Of a DNA stretch of 64,000 bases, positions 9,076-16,831 are shown one piece after another. The stretch comes from Gammaproteobacteria bacterium. Lineage in GTDB: Bacteria; Pseudomonadota; Gammaproteobacteria; Xanthomonadales; Marinicellaceae. A program made the position numbers and the translations under genes. Each line of letters begins with the position of its first letter. The first letter of the stretch is position 1. Below the pieces are notes generated by a model. The model did not search any database. It was not told the DNA's origin and saw nothing but the letters and a program-made list of their open reading frames with translations. The stretch lies in the NCBI GenBank assembly GCA_041395445.1, contig JAWLAO010000002.1:124001-188000 (forward strand). The letters run 5' to 3'.

Positions 9076-10035
9076 TTAAATTATTGGAGTTTTATTCGAT
9101 TTGCCGGCGATTTCCTGAACTAATTTGGGGACTAAATAGCCGGGTAATTGACTCATCATTTCTTTATAAATCAATTTAGCGTGATTATCTGATACTTGAA
9201 AATGGCTTGCACCGGAGACCTTGTCCAGTTGATGCAAATAATACGGTAGAACGCCTAAATCAAACAATTTATGCGAAAGTTCGCAAAGTGTTTCGGCATT
9301 GTCATTGATTTTTTTGAGTAGAACACTTTGATTGAGTAGGTGAGTATTTGTGTTTTTAATTCTTGAGAAAACTTCTCTGTGGCTTTCAGTCAGTTCGTTG
9401 GGGTGGTTTGAATGAATAACAATCACTTTATTTAATTCAATTTCATTCAACCAATTGAGAAAGTTGGTTGTGATTCTTTCCGGTGAAACTACCGGCATGC
9501 GAGTATGAATTCGTAAGGTTTTAATGTGTTTAAGATTGACTAATTGTTCGGTGAATTTCTGCAATACGGATGTAGAAAGCATCAACGGATCGCCACCACT
9601 GAGAATCACCTCATGGAGACTGGTTTCAGCAGAAATGTATTCGATAGCGTGCTTCCAGTTTTTTGCGCTGGCATTATTTTCAGTGTAAGGAAAATTTCTT
9701 CTAAAACAATAGCGGCAATTAATCGCACAAGCACCGGTTGCAATCAACAAAACACGTCCGTGATATTTATGAATCACTCCTTTAGTTTTGCGTGATTTTA
9801 AGTCTCCGACAGGGTCACTTTTGTAGTTTTCATCCTTTTGTGACTCCAGTTTATGCGGTAAGATTTGTAAGAGCAAAGGATCATTTTTATCGGCAAAGTT
9901 AATACTTTGTAAATAACTATGGGGAACTTGCAAACTAAACAATTTCTCACTCTCCTCGGCATAGTTTTCCAACTTAAATAGTTCGTTACTATCAAGTTGA
10001 TTTCTGCATTGATGGCGCCAATTGCTATTGTTCAT
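9076..10035 (-). CDS. epmB: EF-P beta-lysylation protein EpmB (lysine 2,3-aminomutase)
   Basis: Radical-SAM, PLP-dependent aminomutase that converts alpha-lysine to (R)-beta-lysine for EF-P modification. 319 residues. The cluster motif is C103-x3-C107-x2-C110 in 'GACAINCRYCFRR', followed by the SAM-binding 'LSGGDPL'. The C-terminal 'LHQLDKVSGA' and 'LPGYLVPKLVQE' regions are typical; the latter holds the likely PLP lysine. It is divergent from efp and epmA. Confidence 0.93.
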   Translation of the reverse strand: MNNSNWRHQCRNQLDSNELFKLENYAEESEKLFSLQVPHSYLQSINFADKNDPLLLQILPHKLESQKDENYKSDPVGDLKSRKTKGVIHKYHGRVLLIATGACAINCRYCFRRNFPYTENNASAKNWKHAIEYISAETSLHEVILSGGDPLMLSTSVLQKFTEQLVNLKHIKTLRIHTRMPVVSPERITTNFLNWLNEIELNKVIVIHSNHPNELTESHREVFSRIKNTNTHLLNQSVLLKKINDNAETLCELSHKLFDLGVLPYYLHQLDKVSGASHFQVSDNHAKLIYKEMMSQLPGYLVPKLVQEIAGKSNKTPII

Positions 10036-10156
10036 TCACGAAAGAATCAAAAAAGTGCTAGTATACAGGATTTAGGGTCATAACTGCATTGATAATCTTT
10101 ATCTCAAGGTCGTCTGTATGGTATTATTCGCCGCAAATTTTATATTCGGAGCAAAT

Positions 10157-10726
10157 ATGGCAGTTTTAGGTATTAATGATTTCAAAACAGGGTTAAAAAT
10201 TCTTATCAATGATGAGCCCTGGAACATCACTGAAGTTGATATGGTGAAGCCCGGTAAAGGACAAGCATTCACTCGTATTAAAGCTAAACACCTGCGTACG
10301 GGAAGAGTCGTTGAGAAAACCATTAAGTCAACAGATAAAGTGGAATCAGCCGAAGTTATGGAAACTGATTATCAGTATTTGTACACAGACGGCGAGTATT
10401 TTTATTTCATGCACCCTGAAACTTTTGAGCAAATTGAAGCGGATAAAAATGCCGTTGGCGATAACGATAAATGGTTAGTTGAAGAGTCACTTTGCACAAT
10501 CACACTTTGGAATAACTCTCCTTATGTTGTCGTTCCGCCAAATTTTGTTGAGATGAAAATTGTTGAAACCGATCCCGGTTTGCGTGGTGATACTTCCGGC
10601 GGTGGTGGAAAACCTGCAAAACTGGAATACGGTGCAGTAGTCAATATTCCTTTGTTTGTTCAGGAAGGCGAAATCATTAAAGTTGATACTCGTAGTGGCG
10701 AATACGTTTCTCGTGTTAAAGAATAA
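10157..10726 (+). CDS. efp: Translation elongation factor P
   Basis: Relieves ribosome stalling at polyproline stretches. 189 residues. The ATG at 10157 has GGAG seven bases upstream and places the modified lysine at position 34 ('VKPGKGQAF'), exactly as in E. coli EF-P; an upstream in-frame start at 10118 would add 13 atypical residues. The three beta-barrel domains are full length. It is followed 20 bases later by epmA and is divergent from epmB, so substrate and both modification enzymes sit together. Confidence 0.97.
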   Translation: MAVLGINDFKTGLKILINDEPWNITEVDMVKPGKGQAFTRIKAKHLRTGRVVEKTIKSTDKVESAEVMETDYQYLYTDGEYFYFMHPETFEQIEADKNAVGDNDKWLVEESLCTITLWNNSPYVVVPPNFVEMKIVETDPGLRGDTSGGGGKPAKLEYGAVVNIPLFVQEGEIIKVDTRSGEYVSRVKE

Positions 10727-10746
10727 TCACTATCACTTTTAAAATA

Positions 10747-11715
10747 ATGCCTCGAAATTGGGAATCCAAATGCTCGTTGCCAGTGCTAAAGCAACGGGCA
10801 TTTTTAATGCGTCAAATTCGTGAATTTTTCCACGAAAAAAATGTATTGGAGGTTGAAACGCCCATTCTTTCATCAGCAGGAAACACTGAAATTAATATCG
10901 AGAGTTTTACCTCTGAATCTATCAATCAGGATTTTCCTAGAAGCTATCTGCGCACTTCTCCTGAATTTCCGTTAAAACGCTTGCTTTGCTCTGGCTCGGG
11001 AGATATTTTCGAGTTGGGGAAAGTTTTTCGTAAAGGCGAAACCAGCAAAACTCACAATGTTGAATTTACAATGCTGGAATGGTATCGGCTTGGGTTTAAC
11101 TATTTGCAGTTGATTGAAGAAGTGAACGAATTGCTGATTTCTTTGATGCAAGATTTTGGTTTGTCAGAACCTCAAATTCAAAATTTGACGTTTAATCAAT
11201 GTTTTGAAGATTATTTAGAGATTAACTTATCTGAAACCTCTACCACACAGCTCAATCAAATTTGTCAGCAGCATAATTATGATGGCAGTGAATTGAACCG
11301 GGATGAAGCTCTGGATTTTCTATTTTCAATGCAAATTCAACCTCGGTTTCCCAGAGGAAAGATTATCAATGTCACGCAGTTTCCTGCATCCCAGGCGGCT
11401 TTGTCGATGATAAACCCTGAAGACAATAGCACATCACTGCGCTTTGAGACTTATTTCAATGGTTACGAGTTGGCAAACGGTTATCAGGAATTAACCGATG
11501 CGGTTGAACAGAAAAAACGATTTGATCAAGATAATGTGAAGCGTAAAAAAGTTGGGTTAAACGAAATTGCAATTGATGAAAATCTGTTAACAGCTATGCA
11601 ACACGGAATGTCGGATTGCTCCGGAGTAGCCCTAGGTGTTGATCGTTTGTCAATGTTGCTGTTGGATAGAAAACAAATTGATGAAGTTCTATCTTTCCAT
11701 AGTAAAAACGCATAA
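10747..11715 (+). CDS. epmA: EF-P--(R)-beta-lysine ligase EpmA
   Basis: Lysyl-tRNA synthetase paralogue (PoxA/GenX/YjeA) that ligates (R)-beta-lysine to Lys34 of EF-P. 322 residues, lacking the anticodon-binding domain of LysRS. Class II motifs are visible: motif 2 around 'RKGETSKTHNVEFTMLEWY' and motif 3 'GVALGVDRLSML'. It is 20 bases downstream of efp and followed by a strong terminator. Confidence 0.94.
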   Translation: MPRNWESKCSLPVLKQRAFLMRQIREFFHEKNVLEVETPILSSAGNTEINIESFTSESINQDFPRSYLRTSPEFPLKRLLCSGSGDIFELGKVFRKGETSKTHNVEFTMLEWYRLGFNYLQLIEEVNELLISLMQDFGLSEPQIQNLTFNQCFEDYLEINLSETSTTQLNQICQQHNYDGSELNRDEALDFLFSMQIQPRFPRGKIINVTQFPASQAALSMINPEDNSTSLRFETYFNGYELANGYQELTDAVEQKKRFDQDNVKRKKVGLNEIAIDENLLTAMQHGMSDCSGVALGVDRLSMLLLDRKQIDEVLSFHSKNA

Positions 11716-11718
11716 AAA

Positions 11719-11741
11719 AAGCTCCGATAGCGGAGCTTTTT
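11719..11741 (+). terminator. Intrinsic terminator of efp-epmA
   Basis: Stem AAGCTCCG/CGGAGCTT with an ATAG loop, flanked by A and T tracts, starting right after the epmA stop codon. Classic Rho-independent form. Confidence 0.85.
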
Positions 11742-11756
11742 GAAATATTAATTTTA

Positions 11757-11917
11757 GAGACCTTTGCTCAATTCGTACGACATGAAAAACATGACTCTAA
11801 AACAGCATCTTTGCGTTATAAATCTTGCCAATAACGCGTTATTGACTGCAATTCAAGCCTTAATCTGCAATTTTATAGCCAGGTTTTATCAAAGCCATAG
11901 AATCGAGCAAAGGTCTC
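11757..11917. mobile_element. 161-bp MITE-like element with terminal inverted repeats
   Basis: The ends are GAGACCTTTGCTC (11757-11769) and its perfect complement (11905-11917); one mismatch later the similarity continues for four more bases (ATTC). TTTTA flanks both sides (11752-11756 and 11918-11922), consistent with a 5-bp target duplication. The centre is a 14-bp palindrome AATAACGCGTTATT (11830-11843), so the element is symmetric about its midpoint. There is no transposase. The GAGACCTTTGC end resembles ends I associate with IS5-type elements, but this is from memory. Confidence 0.7.
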
Positions 11918-11926
11918 TTTTACGAA

Positions 11927-12232
11927 TTATTTTTGGCTTGCAAAATAAGCCGCTAAATTGTCGATATCAGCATCAGTTAAACCTGCTACCATAGGTGACA
12001 TTGATGGATCTTTTCTTTCGCCATCACGGAAAGCCTTGATTTGTTTTGCAAGATACATTTCTTGTTGTCCTGCAAGATTAGGCCACAAAGGGTTTACCGA
12101 ATGACCTGTCGCGCCATGACATGCTGCACAAACGACAGATTTTGCTTTTCCGGCTTCTGCATCGCCAGCGAAAGAGTTTGAAACAGCTAATGTTCCAGTC
12201 AGAGCCAAGCCTAAAATTAATGCTTTTTTCAT
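11927..12232 (-). CDS. Periplasmic class I cytochrome c (monoheme)
   Basis: 101-residue precursor with signal peptide ('KKALILGLALTGTLAVSNSFA', cleaved before GDAEAG) and one heme site 'CAACHG'. 'DPSMSPMVAGL' supplies the likely axial methionine, and the C-terminus 'ADIDNLAAYFAS' is typical of the c553/c5-like class. It is a soluble periplasmic electron carrier with unknown partner. ATG 12232 was chosen because it gives a standard signal peptide; the frame extends 24 residues upstream without one. The MITE-like element ends only 9 bases beyond its stop codon. tldD lies upstream on the same strand. Confidence 0.88.
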   Translation of the reverse strand: MKKALILGLALTGTLAVSNSFAGDAEAGKAKSVVCAACHGATGHSVNPLWPNLAGQQEMYLAKQIKAFRDGERKDPSMSPMVAGLTDADIDNLAAYFASQK

Positions 12233-12316
12233 ATCAATATCTCTTGTTAAATTAGAAAGCGCTAATATAGCACAATAAAACTGAATTGCAAATGAATCAA
12301 GCAAAGTTATAAAAAA

Positions 12317-13753
12317 TTAGAACTCAGTGCCACCAACAGTTAATTCATCCACTTTTAGCGTTGGTTGACCGATTCCGACTGCCAATGATTGTCCGTCTTT
12401 ACCACAAACACCCATGCCTTGATCGAATTCCAGATTGTTTCCCACCATTGAAACTTTGGTTAAAACAGTTGGGCCGTCACCAATTAAAGTTACACCTTTA
12501 ACCGGTTTGGTGATTTTGCCGTTTTCAATTAAAAAAGCATCACTGGCTGAAAACACAAATTTACCGTTGGTAATATCAACTTGTCCGCCTCTGAAATTTT
12601 CTGCATAAATTCCTTTTTTAACCGAAGAAATGATTTCATCGTGTTCGTATTTACCGTTCTTCATGTATGTATTGGTCATTCTCGGAATCGGTAAATGAGC
12701 AAATGACTCACGACGACCATTTCCGGTCGATTTTGTCCCCATCAAACGAGCATTGAGTTTATCCTGCATATAGCCTTTGAGAATGCCATTCTCAATCAGA
12801 ACGGTTTCTTGCGATGGCGTTCCTTCATCATCAATGTTGATAGACCCTCTGCGATTCGCAAGATTGCCAGAATCAACAATCGTGCATTGCTCACTAGCGA
12901 CTTTCTTGCCGATTTTCCCTGAAAATGCAGAAGTGCCTTTGCGGTTGAAATCACCTTCCAGTCCATGCCCGATAGCTTCATGTAAAAGCACTCCCGGCCA
13001 ACCCGGACCTAGAACAACCGGCATCACTCCGGCAGGAGCAGCAACCGCATCCAGATTGGTTAAAGCTGATTGAACCGCTTGATTAACAAATTGCTCATTG
13101 ACGCTTTGTTTGAGTAACTCTTGCAAAGTCATTCTTCCGCCACCACCGGAAAAACCAACTTCCATTCGACCTTTGCCATCATTGGCAATCACCTGAACGC
13201 TCAACTTGACCAACGGACGAATATCCGCCGCAAAAGTACCATCTGTCGCAGCAACCAAAACATAATCTTGCGAAGCAGCCAAAGAACAAATCACCTTTGC
13301 AATACGAGGGTCCGCTTTACGAGCCAGAGTATCCATCTGATTCAACAGAGCAATAATCTCGCGATTATCCACAGCACTTAAAACATCATTCTGTGTGTAA
13401 TAATTGGCATAACCTTTTGCTTGAACTTTTTGTGCACGATGCGATTGTGACGCAGCAGCAATTGAACGAGCCGTTTCGACAGCATCTGACAAACCGTCAT
13501 TAGTTAAAATATCTGTATAGGCGAAGCCGGTTTTTTCTTGATGATTCACTCTGACACCGACACCCCGATCAATACTGTGAGTTCCGGTTTTGACTTTTTG
13601 ATCTTCTAAAACCCAGCTTTCAATTCTGGAAGATTGAAAATACAAATCAGCAAAATCTCCACCGGTTGCCAAACAATTTGACAATGCAGTGTTAATTCTG
13701 TTTTCGTCCAAATCGCCCGAACTCCAAAGATGGTCTTTAACGCTCTCTAACAT
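12317..13753 (-). CDS. tldD: Metalloprotease TldD
   Basis: Zinc-dependent TldD subunit of the TldD/TldE (PmbA) protease, which degrades unfolded peptides and matures microcin B17 and CcdA-type substrates. 478 residues, full length. The metal-binding motif 'HEAIGHGLEGDF' is visible, as are 'GVGVRVNHQEKTGFAYT' near the N-terminus and the C-terminal 'KVSMVGNN' region. The partner tldE/pmbA is not in the window. Confidence 0.94.
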   Translation of the reverse strand: MLESVKDHLWSSGDLDENRINTALSNCLATGGDFADLYFQSSRIESWVLEDQKVKTGTHSIDRGVGVRVNHQEKTGFAYTDILTNDGLSDAVETARSIAAASQSHRAQKVQAKGYANYYTQNDVLSAVDNREIIALLNQMDTLARKADPRIAKVICSLAASQDYVLVAATDGTFAADIRPLVKLSVQVIANDGKGRMEVGFSGGGGRMTLQELLKQSVNEQFVNQAVQSALTNLDAVAAPAGVMPVVLGPGWPGVLLHEAIGHGLEGDFNRKGTSAFSGKIGKKVASEQCTIVDSGNLANRRGSINIDDEGTPSQETVLIENGILKGYMQDKLNARLMGTKSTGNGRRESFAHLPIPRMTNTYMKNGKYEHDEIISSVKKGIYAENFRGGQVDITNGKFVFSASDAFLIENGKITKPVKGVTLIGDGPTVLTKVSMVGNNLEFDQGMGVCGKDGQSLAVGIGQPTLKVDELTVGGTEF

Positions 13754-13843
13754 AATTGCCTGTAACTACAAATAAGCCCGATATTATCTTTGATTTACCA
13801 CTGATAAACCATAAAATACCTGCAATTAATCCAGAATCAATTC

Positions 13844-14107
13844 ATGAGAACCATAAACTGTATCAAATACGGAGAAAATCAACAAGGACTCGATTACGTC
13901 CCTTATCCGGGTGAACTCGGACAGAAAATCCACAACCAAGTATCATTAAAATTCTGGCAGGAATGGCTTCAATATCAAATCATGTTTATCAACGAAAACA
14001 GACTCTCTCCAATCAATCCAAGCGACAGAAAGAAAATTGAACAGCAAATGGAGAAATTCTTTTTTCAAGGTGGTGCAGACAAGATTGAAGGTTATCAACC
14101 GGAATAG
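13844..14107 (+). CDS. yggX: Probable Fe(2+)-trafficking protein YggX
   Basis: Small cytosolic protein (87 residues) linked to iron trafficking and protection of Fe-S clusters from oxidants. It shows the family features: a cysteine in the N-terminal strand ('TINCIKYG'), 'GLDYVPYPGELGQKI', 'WQEWLQYQIMFINENRL' and a C-terminal 'FFFQGG'. In many gammaproteobacteria it follows mutY; here it stands alone, divergent from tldD and upstream of tRNA-Phe. Confidence 0.92.
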   Translation: MRTINCIKYGENQQGLDYVPYPGELGQKIHNQVSLKFWQEWLQYQIMFINENRLSPINPSDRKKIEQQMEKFFFQGGADKIEGYQPE

Positions 14108-14127
14108 AAATTATTTGGAAATAAAGT

Positions 14128-14156
14128 TTGACACTGTGTTTCAAGCTAAATATAAT
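14128..14156 (+). promoter_or_regulatory. Consensus sigma-70 promoter of tRNA-Phe
   Basis: Perfect TTGACA (14128-14133), 17-base spacer and perfect TATAAT (14151-14156). Transcription would start near 14163, about 32 bases before the tRNA. The leader contains a GGTCAG-CAT-CTGACC inverted repeat at 14171-14185. Confidence 0.9.
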
Positions 14157-14194
14157 GCTCGCTCAATTTGGGTCAGCATCTGACCTCACCGAAT

Positions 14195-14270
14195 GCCCAG
14201 TTAGCTCAGTCGGTAGAGCAGGGGATTGAAAATCCCCGTGTCCGTGGTTCGATTCCGCGACTGGGCACCA
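14195..14270 (+). tRNA. pheT-tRNA: tRNA-Phe (GAA)
   Basis: 76 bases including the encoded CCA. The acceptor arms are GCCCAGT/ACTGGGC; the anticodon stem GGGGA/TCCCC flanks the loop TTGAAAA with GAA at 14228-14230; the T arm holds GTTCGATTC. The encoded CCA is typical of gammaproteobacteria. Confidence 0.97.
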
Positions 14271-14460
14271 TTTTCGGGTGATATCACTTCATAAATTGCA
14301 CATCTTGAAATCAAAAAATCACTCACTTATTCCAACATAAGCTCGTATTTTTTAATTCCAACCTGTATCAATTTCTAAAGCAATTTAGACTCCAAAAACT
14401 TAAAAATAAACTCGCTTTTTATTGACTCGACCTTGAAAGTTTCTCAATATTATTGCGATA

Positions 14461-15912
14461 ATGTTGCATAGTCATCTAATAAATACTGAAATGGCACGAT
14501 TATCAAGATTGAATTTACCAAATATTACTCAATATATTATACAAAGAGGTAGTAATCGAAGGAAATTCACTTTGGCCTCATTCTTGATTCCATTGATTCC
14601 TGTCCTGATGTTTATCGGCGAAGTACATTCAGCTACCATAACGGTCGATGGCTCAGATGGCGCTGTTGCTATGGATGGCTTTTGTTCTATTTCTGAGGCA
14701 ATACAGGCAGCTAATTCCGATTCAGCAGTCAATGAATGTGCAGCAGGCAGTGGCACAGATACCATCAACTTGAGTACAAATATTACTTTAACCGCTGCAT
14801 TTGATGAAGATGCAACTTATGGCAGCACAGGAACCCCGGCTATCAGCAGCAGCCTCTTCATTAATGGTATGGGATTTTCTATAGAACGGCAGTCATCATT
14901 AATCTGTAATTATGATTTTAATAACGACGCCGATGAGTTTCGCCTTTTGCGCACCACTCCATCAGCCAACTTAATCATAAGTCACCTCACTTTAAAAAAA
15001 GGTTGTGCAGATGGCGGTCTTACTGACGGTAGTGGAGCCGGGATTCACAATCTGGGTCATTTATCGATTGAAACAACTGTTATTGCTCTCAACACATCTA
15101 TTGCAAGAGGTGCTGGAATTTTTAACCTAGGAACCATAAGCACTATTAAAAACAGCACATTATTAACCAATTCAGCAGGCTATGCAGGAGGTGGAATTTA
15201 TAATGAGGGAACCATAGGTACCATCCTCAATAGTACCATCTCAGATAATTATGTAGATGATGGTTCTGGTGGTGGAATATTAAATAACGGAACCGTTGCT
15301 GCCATTCAAAACAGCATCTTCTCGCTTAATGTTGCTAATGAAGGAGGAGGGATTTTAAATGCCGGAATCACAACAACCACGATTCAAAACACCACATTTT
15401 CAGGAAATTCTGCTGTAAATGGAGGCGGGATTTCTAATCATTCAACCATTGGTGCTATCGAAAACAGCACATTCTCAGGCAATTCAGCAACTTCTATAGG
15501 GAAAACCATTCGAAATATTGGTATCATTGAAAACCTCAGAAATTCTCTATTTCACAATAACACAACCTCAGGTGGTGCAAATGAGTGTGAAAATAATGGT
15601 AGTGCTATAATTACTAACAGCAATAACAATATATCTGATGATGCATTCAGCAACTGCCCTGGTGCTTCCACAACACTAACCAGTGCCACAGTAGGTTCAC
15701 TGGCTGATAACGGCGGTCCAACCATGACTCATGCACTTTCAGCTGGTAGCGAAGCGATTGATGCTAGTGGCGTGGGTGCAACAACTACCGATCAACGCGG
15801 GTTTTCTGCGTTTAATGCACGAGATATGGGTGCTTTTGAATACTTAGGTATAGACAATGATCTGATTTTTGAAAATGGTTTTGAAGCTGTCACAATAAAT
15901 ATTATTGATTAA
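14461..15912 (+). CDS. CSLREA-domain right-handed beta-helix secreted protein with RAYT-derived N-terminus
   Basis: 483 residues from ATG 14461; a second ATG at 14491 begins a stretch ('RLNLPNITQYIIQRG') matching the N-terminus of REP-associated tyrosine transposases. A signal-peptide-like segment (about 36-58, 'LASFLIPLIPVLMFIG') follows, then the CSLREA-type motif 'CSISEAIQAANSD' with 'GTDTINLS'. Parallel beta-helix repeats rich in 'GGGI.N.GTI..I.NS' follow (about 190-370). The C-terminus carries 'DNDLIFENGFE', related to the end of the gene at 27332. Probably exported. The first 34 residues look fused from a transposase gene, so the true start is uncertain. Confidence 0.75.
   Translation: MLHSHLINTEMARLSRLNLPNITQYIIQRGSNRRKFTLASFLIPLIPVLMFIGEVHSATITVDGSDGAVAMDGFCSISEAIQAANSDSAVNECAAGSGTDTINLSTNITLTAAFDEDATYGSTGTPAISSSLFINGMGFSIERQSSLICNYDFNNDADEFRLLRTTPSANLIISHLTLKKGCADGGLTDGSGAGIHNLGHLSIETTVIALNTSIARGAGIFNLGTISTIKNSTLLTNSAGYAGGGIYNEGTIGTILNSTISDNYVDDGSGGGILNNGTVAAIQNSIFSLNVANEGGGILNAGITTTTIQNTTFSGNSAVNGGGISNHSTIGAIENSTFSGNSATSIGKTIRNIGIIENLRNSLFHNNTTSGGANECENNGSAIITNSNNNISDDAFSNCPGASTTLTSATVGSLADNGGPTMTHALSAGSEAIDASGVGATTTDQRGFSAFNARDMGAFEYLGIDNDLIFENGFEAVTINIID
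14491..14562 (+). mobile_element. Remnant of a REP-associated tyrosine transposase (RAYT) N-terminus
   Basis: 24 codons encode 'MARLSRLNLPNITQ' and 'YIIQRGSNRR', the conserved opening of one RAYT/Y1_Tnp subgroup (consensus from memory: MARL-RLN-PG--QH-IQRGNNR). The similarity then stops abruptly and a signal-peptide segment follows in the same frame. The HUH and catalytic Tyr motifs are absent. Confidence 0.65.
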
Positions 15913-15926
15913 TATTAATGACCAAT

Positions 15927-16030
15927 GGGGTCTGACCATAAACTGACCCTAAAAAACAGTCACTTGGACCAAAAGGGTCAGAGTCAATTGATATAGAGAC
16001 CGAATCAAAGGGGGCGAACTCAATTGATAA
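15927..16030. repeat. Degenerate repeats of the GGGTCAGAGTC-AATTGA type
   Basis: Contains GGGGTCTGACC, AACTGACCC, GGGTCAGAGTCAATTGATA (from 15975) and its diverged copy GGGGCGAACTCAATTGATA (16011-16029). Motifs of the form GGGTCAGAGT...ATTGA are, in my recollection, common beside RAYT genes, which fits the RAYT remnant upstream. No gene occupies 15913-16128. Confidence 0.5.
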
Positions 16031-16128
16031 AAATAATTGAAAACGAGAATGGCTAATTTTATCTATCCTTTTCCAATATCAACTTTTCATTATCTATTGA
16101 AATGTTCATATTGATTATGAAGTTTGAG

Positions 16129-16464
16129 TTATTGCCTCAGGTTTTCAACACACCTATTCTTTACCCATTCATTGATACTCACATCTTCCGCCTTTGCAGC
16201 GAGTGCAATCATGTGGTGCAATTCCGGGTCAACACGAAGATTGAATTTACCTGAATAGGTTTTTTCCGGTTGAATACCTTTTTCCTGACAAACATCAAGA
16301 AATACTTTTAAAGAGGTCTCTGCTTCTTTTTTCAAGCTATCAATGTCTTTAGCGTAAAAATCAGCTCCACCGTTTAAACCGATAAACTCACCTCTGAACA
16401 TATCAATTTCAGGGTCATAGCTTATGTGCGCTTTGTATTTGCCAATTTCTAAAATGTTATTCAT
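16129..16464 (-). CDS. hicB: HicB family antitoxin
   Basis: Antitoxin of a type II HicAB pair, 111 residues: an N-terminal partial RNase-H-like HicB fold ('KYKAHISYDPEIDMFRGEF') and a C-terminal ribbon-helix-helix ('FNLRVDPELHHMIALAAKA' then 'SINEWVKNRC') that would bind the operator. It starts one base after the hicA stop codon, so it is translationally coupled to the toxin. Confidence 0.9.
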   Translation of the reverse strand: MNNILEIGKYKAHISYDPEIDMFRGEFIGLNGGADFYAKDIDSLKKEAETSLKVFLDVCQEKGIQPEKTYSGKFNLRVDPELHHMIALAAKAEDVSINEWVKNRCVENLRQ

Positions 16465-16465
16465 A

Positions 16466-16666
16466 TCAATACCCGTTATTCTCTAACCAGTTTCTAATTG
16501 AGGACGCAGCACCTTTATCTGTATCAGGACTTGGGTGCGGTCTGTGAAAGACTCTGACCTCATCAAACAAGTACACAGCAATCCTGGATCCTTCTCGTTC
16601 TGTTATCTCCGCTCCCAGTTCCAGAAATAAAGCCTCAATCCTTGACCACTTGATATTCCCACTCAC
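16466..16666 (-). CDS. hicA: HicA family toxin (mRNA interferase), start uncertain
   Basis: 66 residues from a GTG start. The core 'GNIKWSRIEALFLELGAEI' and the C-terminal 'HRPHPSPDTDKGAASSIRN' match the HicA subgroup that binds mRNA through a dsRBD-like fold with a catalytic histidine. Homologues usually have about 15 more N-terminal residues (HRKTL...PVSGNIKW). Those residues are readable here in frame upstream of the GTG ('YRKTLKLIKSRPVSGNIKW'), but with no normal start codon and a TAA just before. Either an unusual start is used or the gene is decaying. hicB follows. Confidence 0.8.
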   Translation of the reverse strand: MSGNIKWSRIEALFLELGAEITEREGSRIAVYLFDEVRVFHRPHPSPDTDKGAASSIRNWLENNGY

Positions 16667-16703
16667 TGGTCTGGATTTGATTAACTTTAAAGTCTTCCTG
16701 TAT

Positions 16704-16743
16704 TAATAGTACCATATAATAGTACCGAATAAAGTTATTTCAA
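16704..16743 (-). promoter_or_regulatory. hicAB promoter with overlapping operator repeats
   Basis: On the minus strand TTGAAA (16743-16738), 16-base spacer and TATTAT (16721-16716). Two direct copies of GGTACTATTA (16726-16717 and 16713-16704), 13 bases apart, cover the -10 region. They are good candidates for binding by the HicB ribbon-helix-helix domain and autorepression. Confidence 0.6.
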
Positions 16744-16831
16744 TAGAATGATGTGAAGAAATTCACTTAGTGATTAAAAAATAGAAATCTATTTGATAAT
16801 GACTTATTAGTGCAAAATTAATAAGATTTTA

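Noticed and set aside
11764..11994. Open frame of 76 codons over the MITE-like element
   Set aside because: It lies across the inverted-repeat element and into the antisense of cytochrome c, has no ribosome binding site and no protein-like features.
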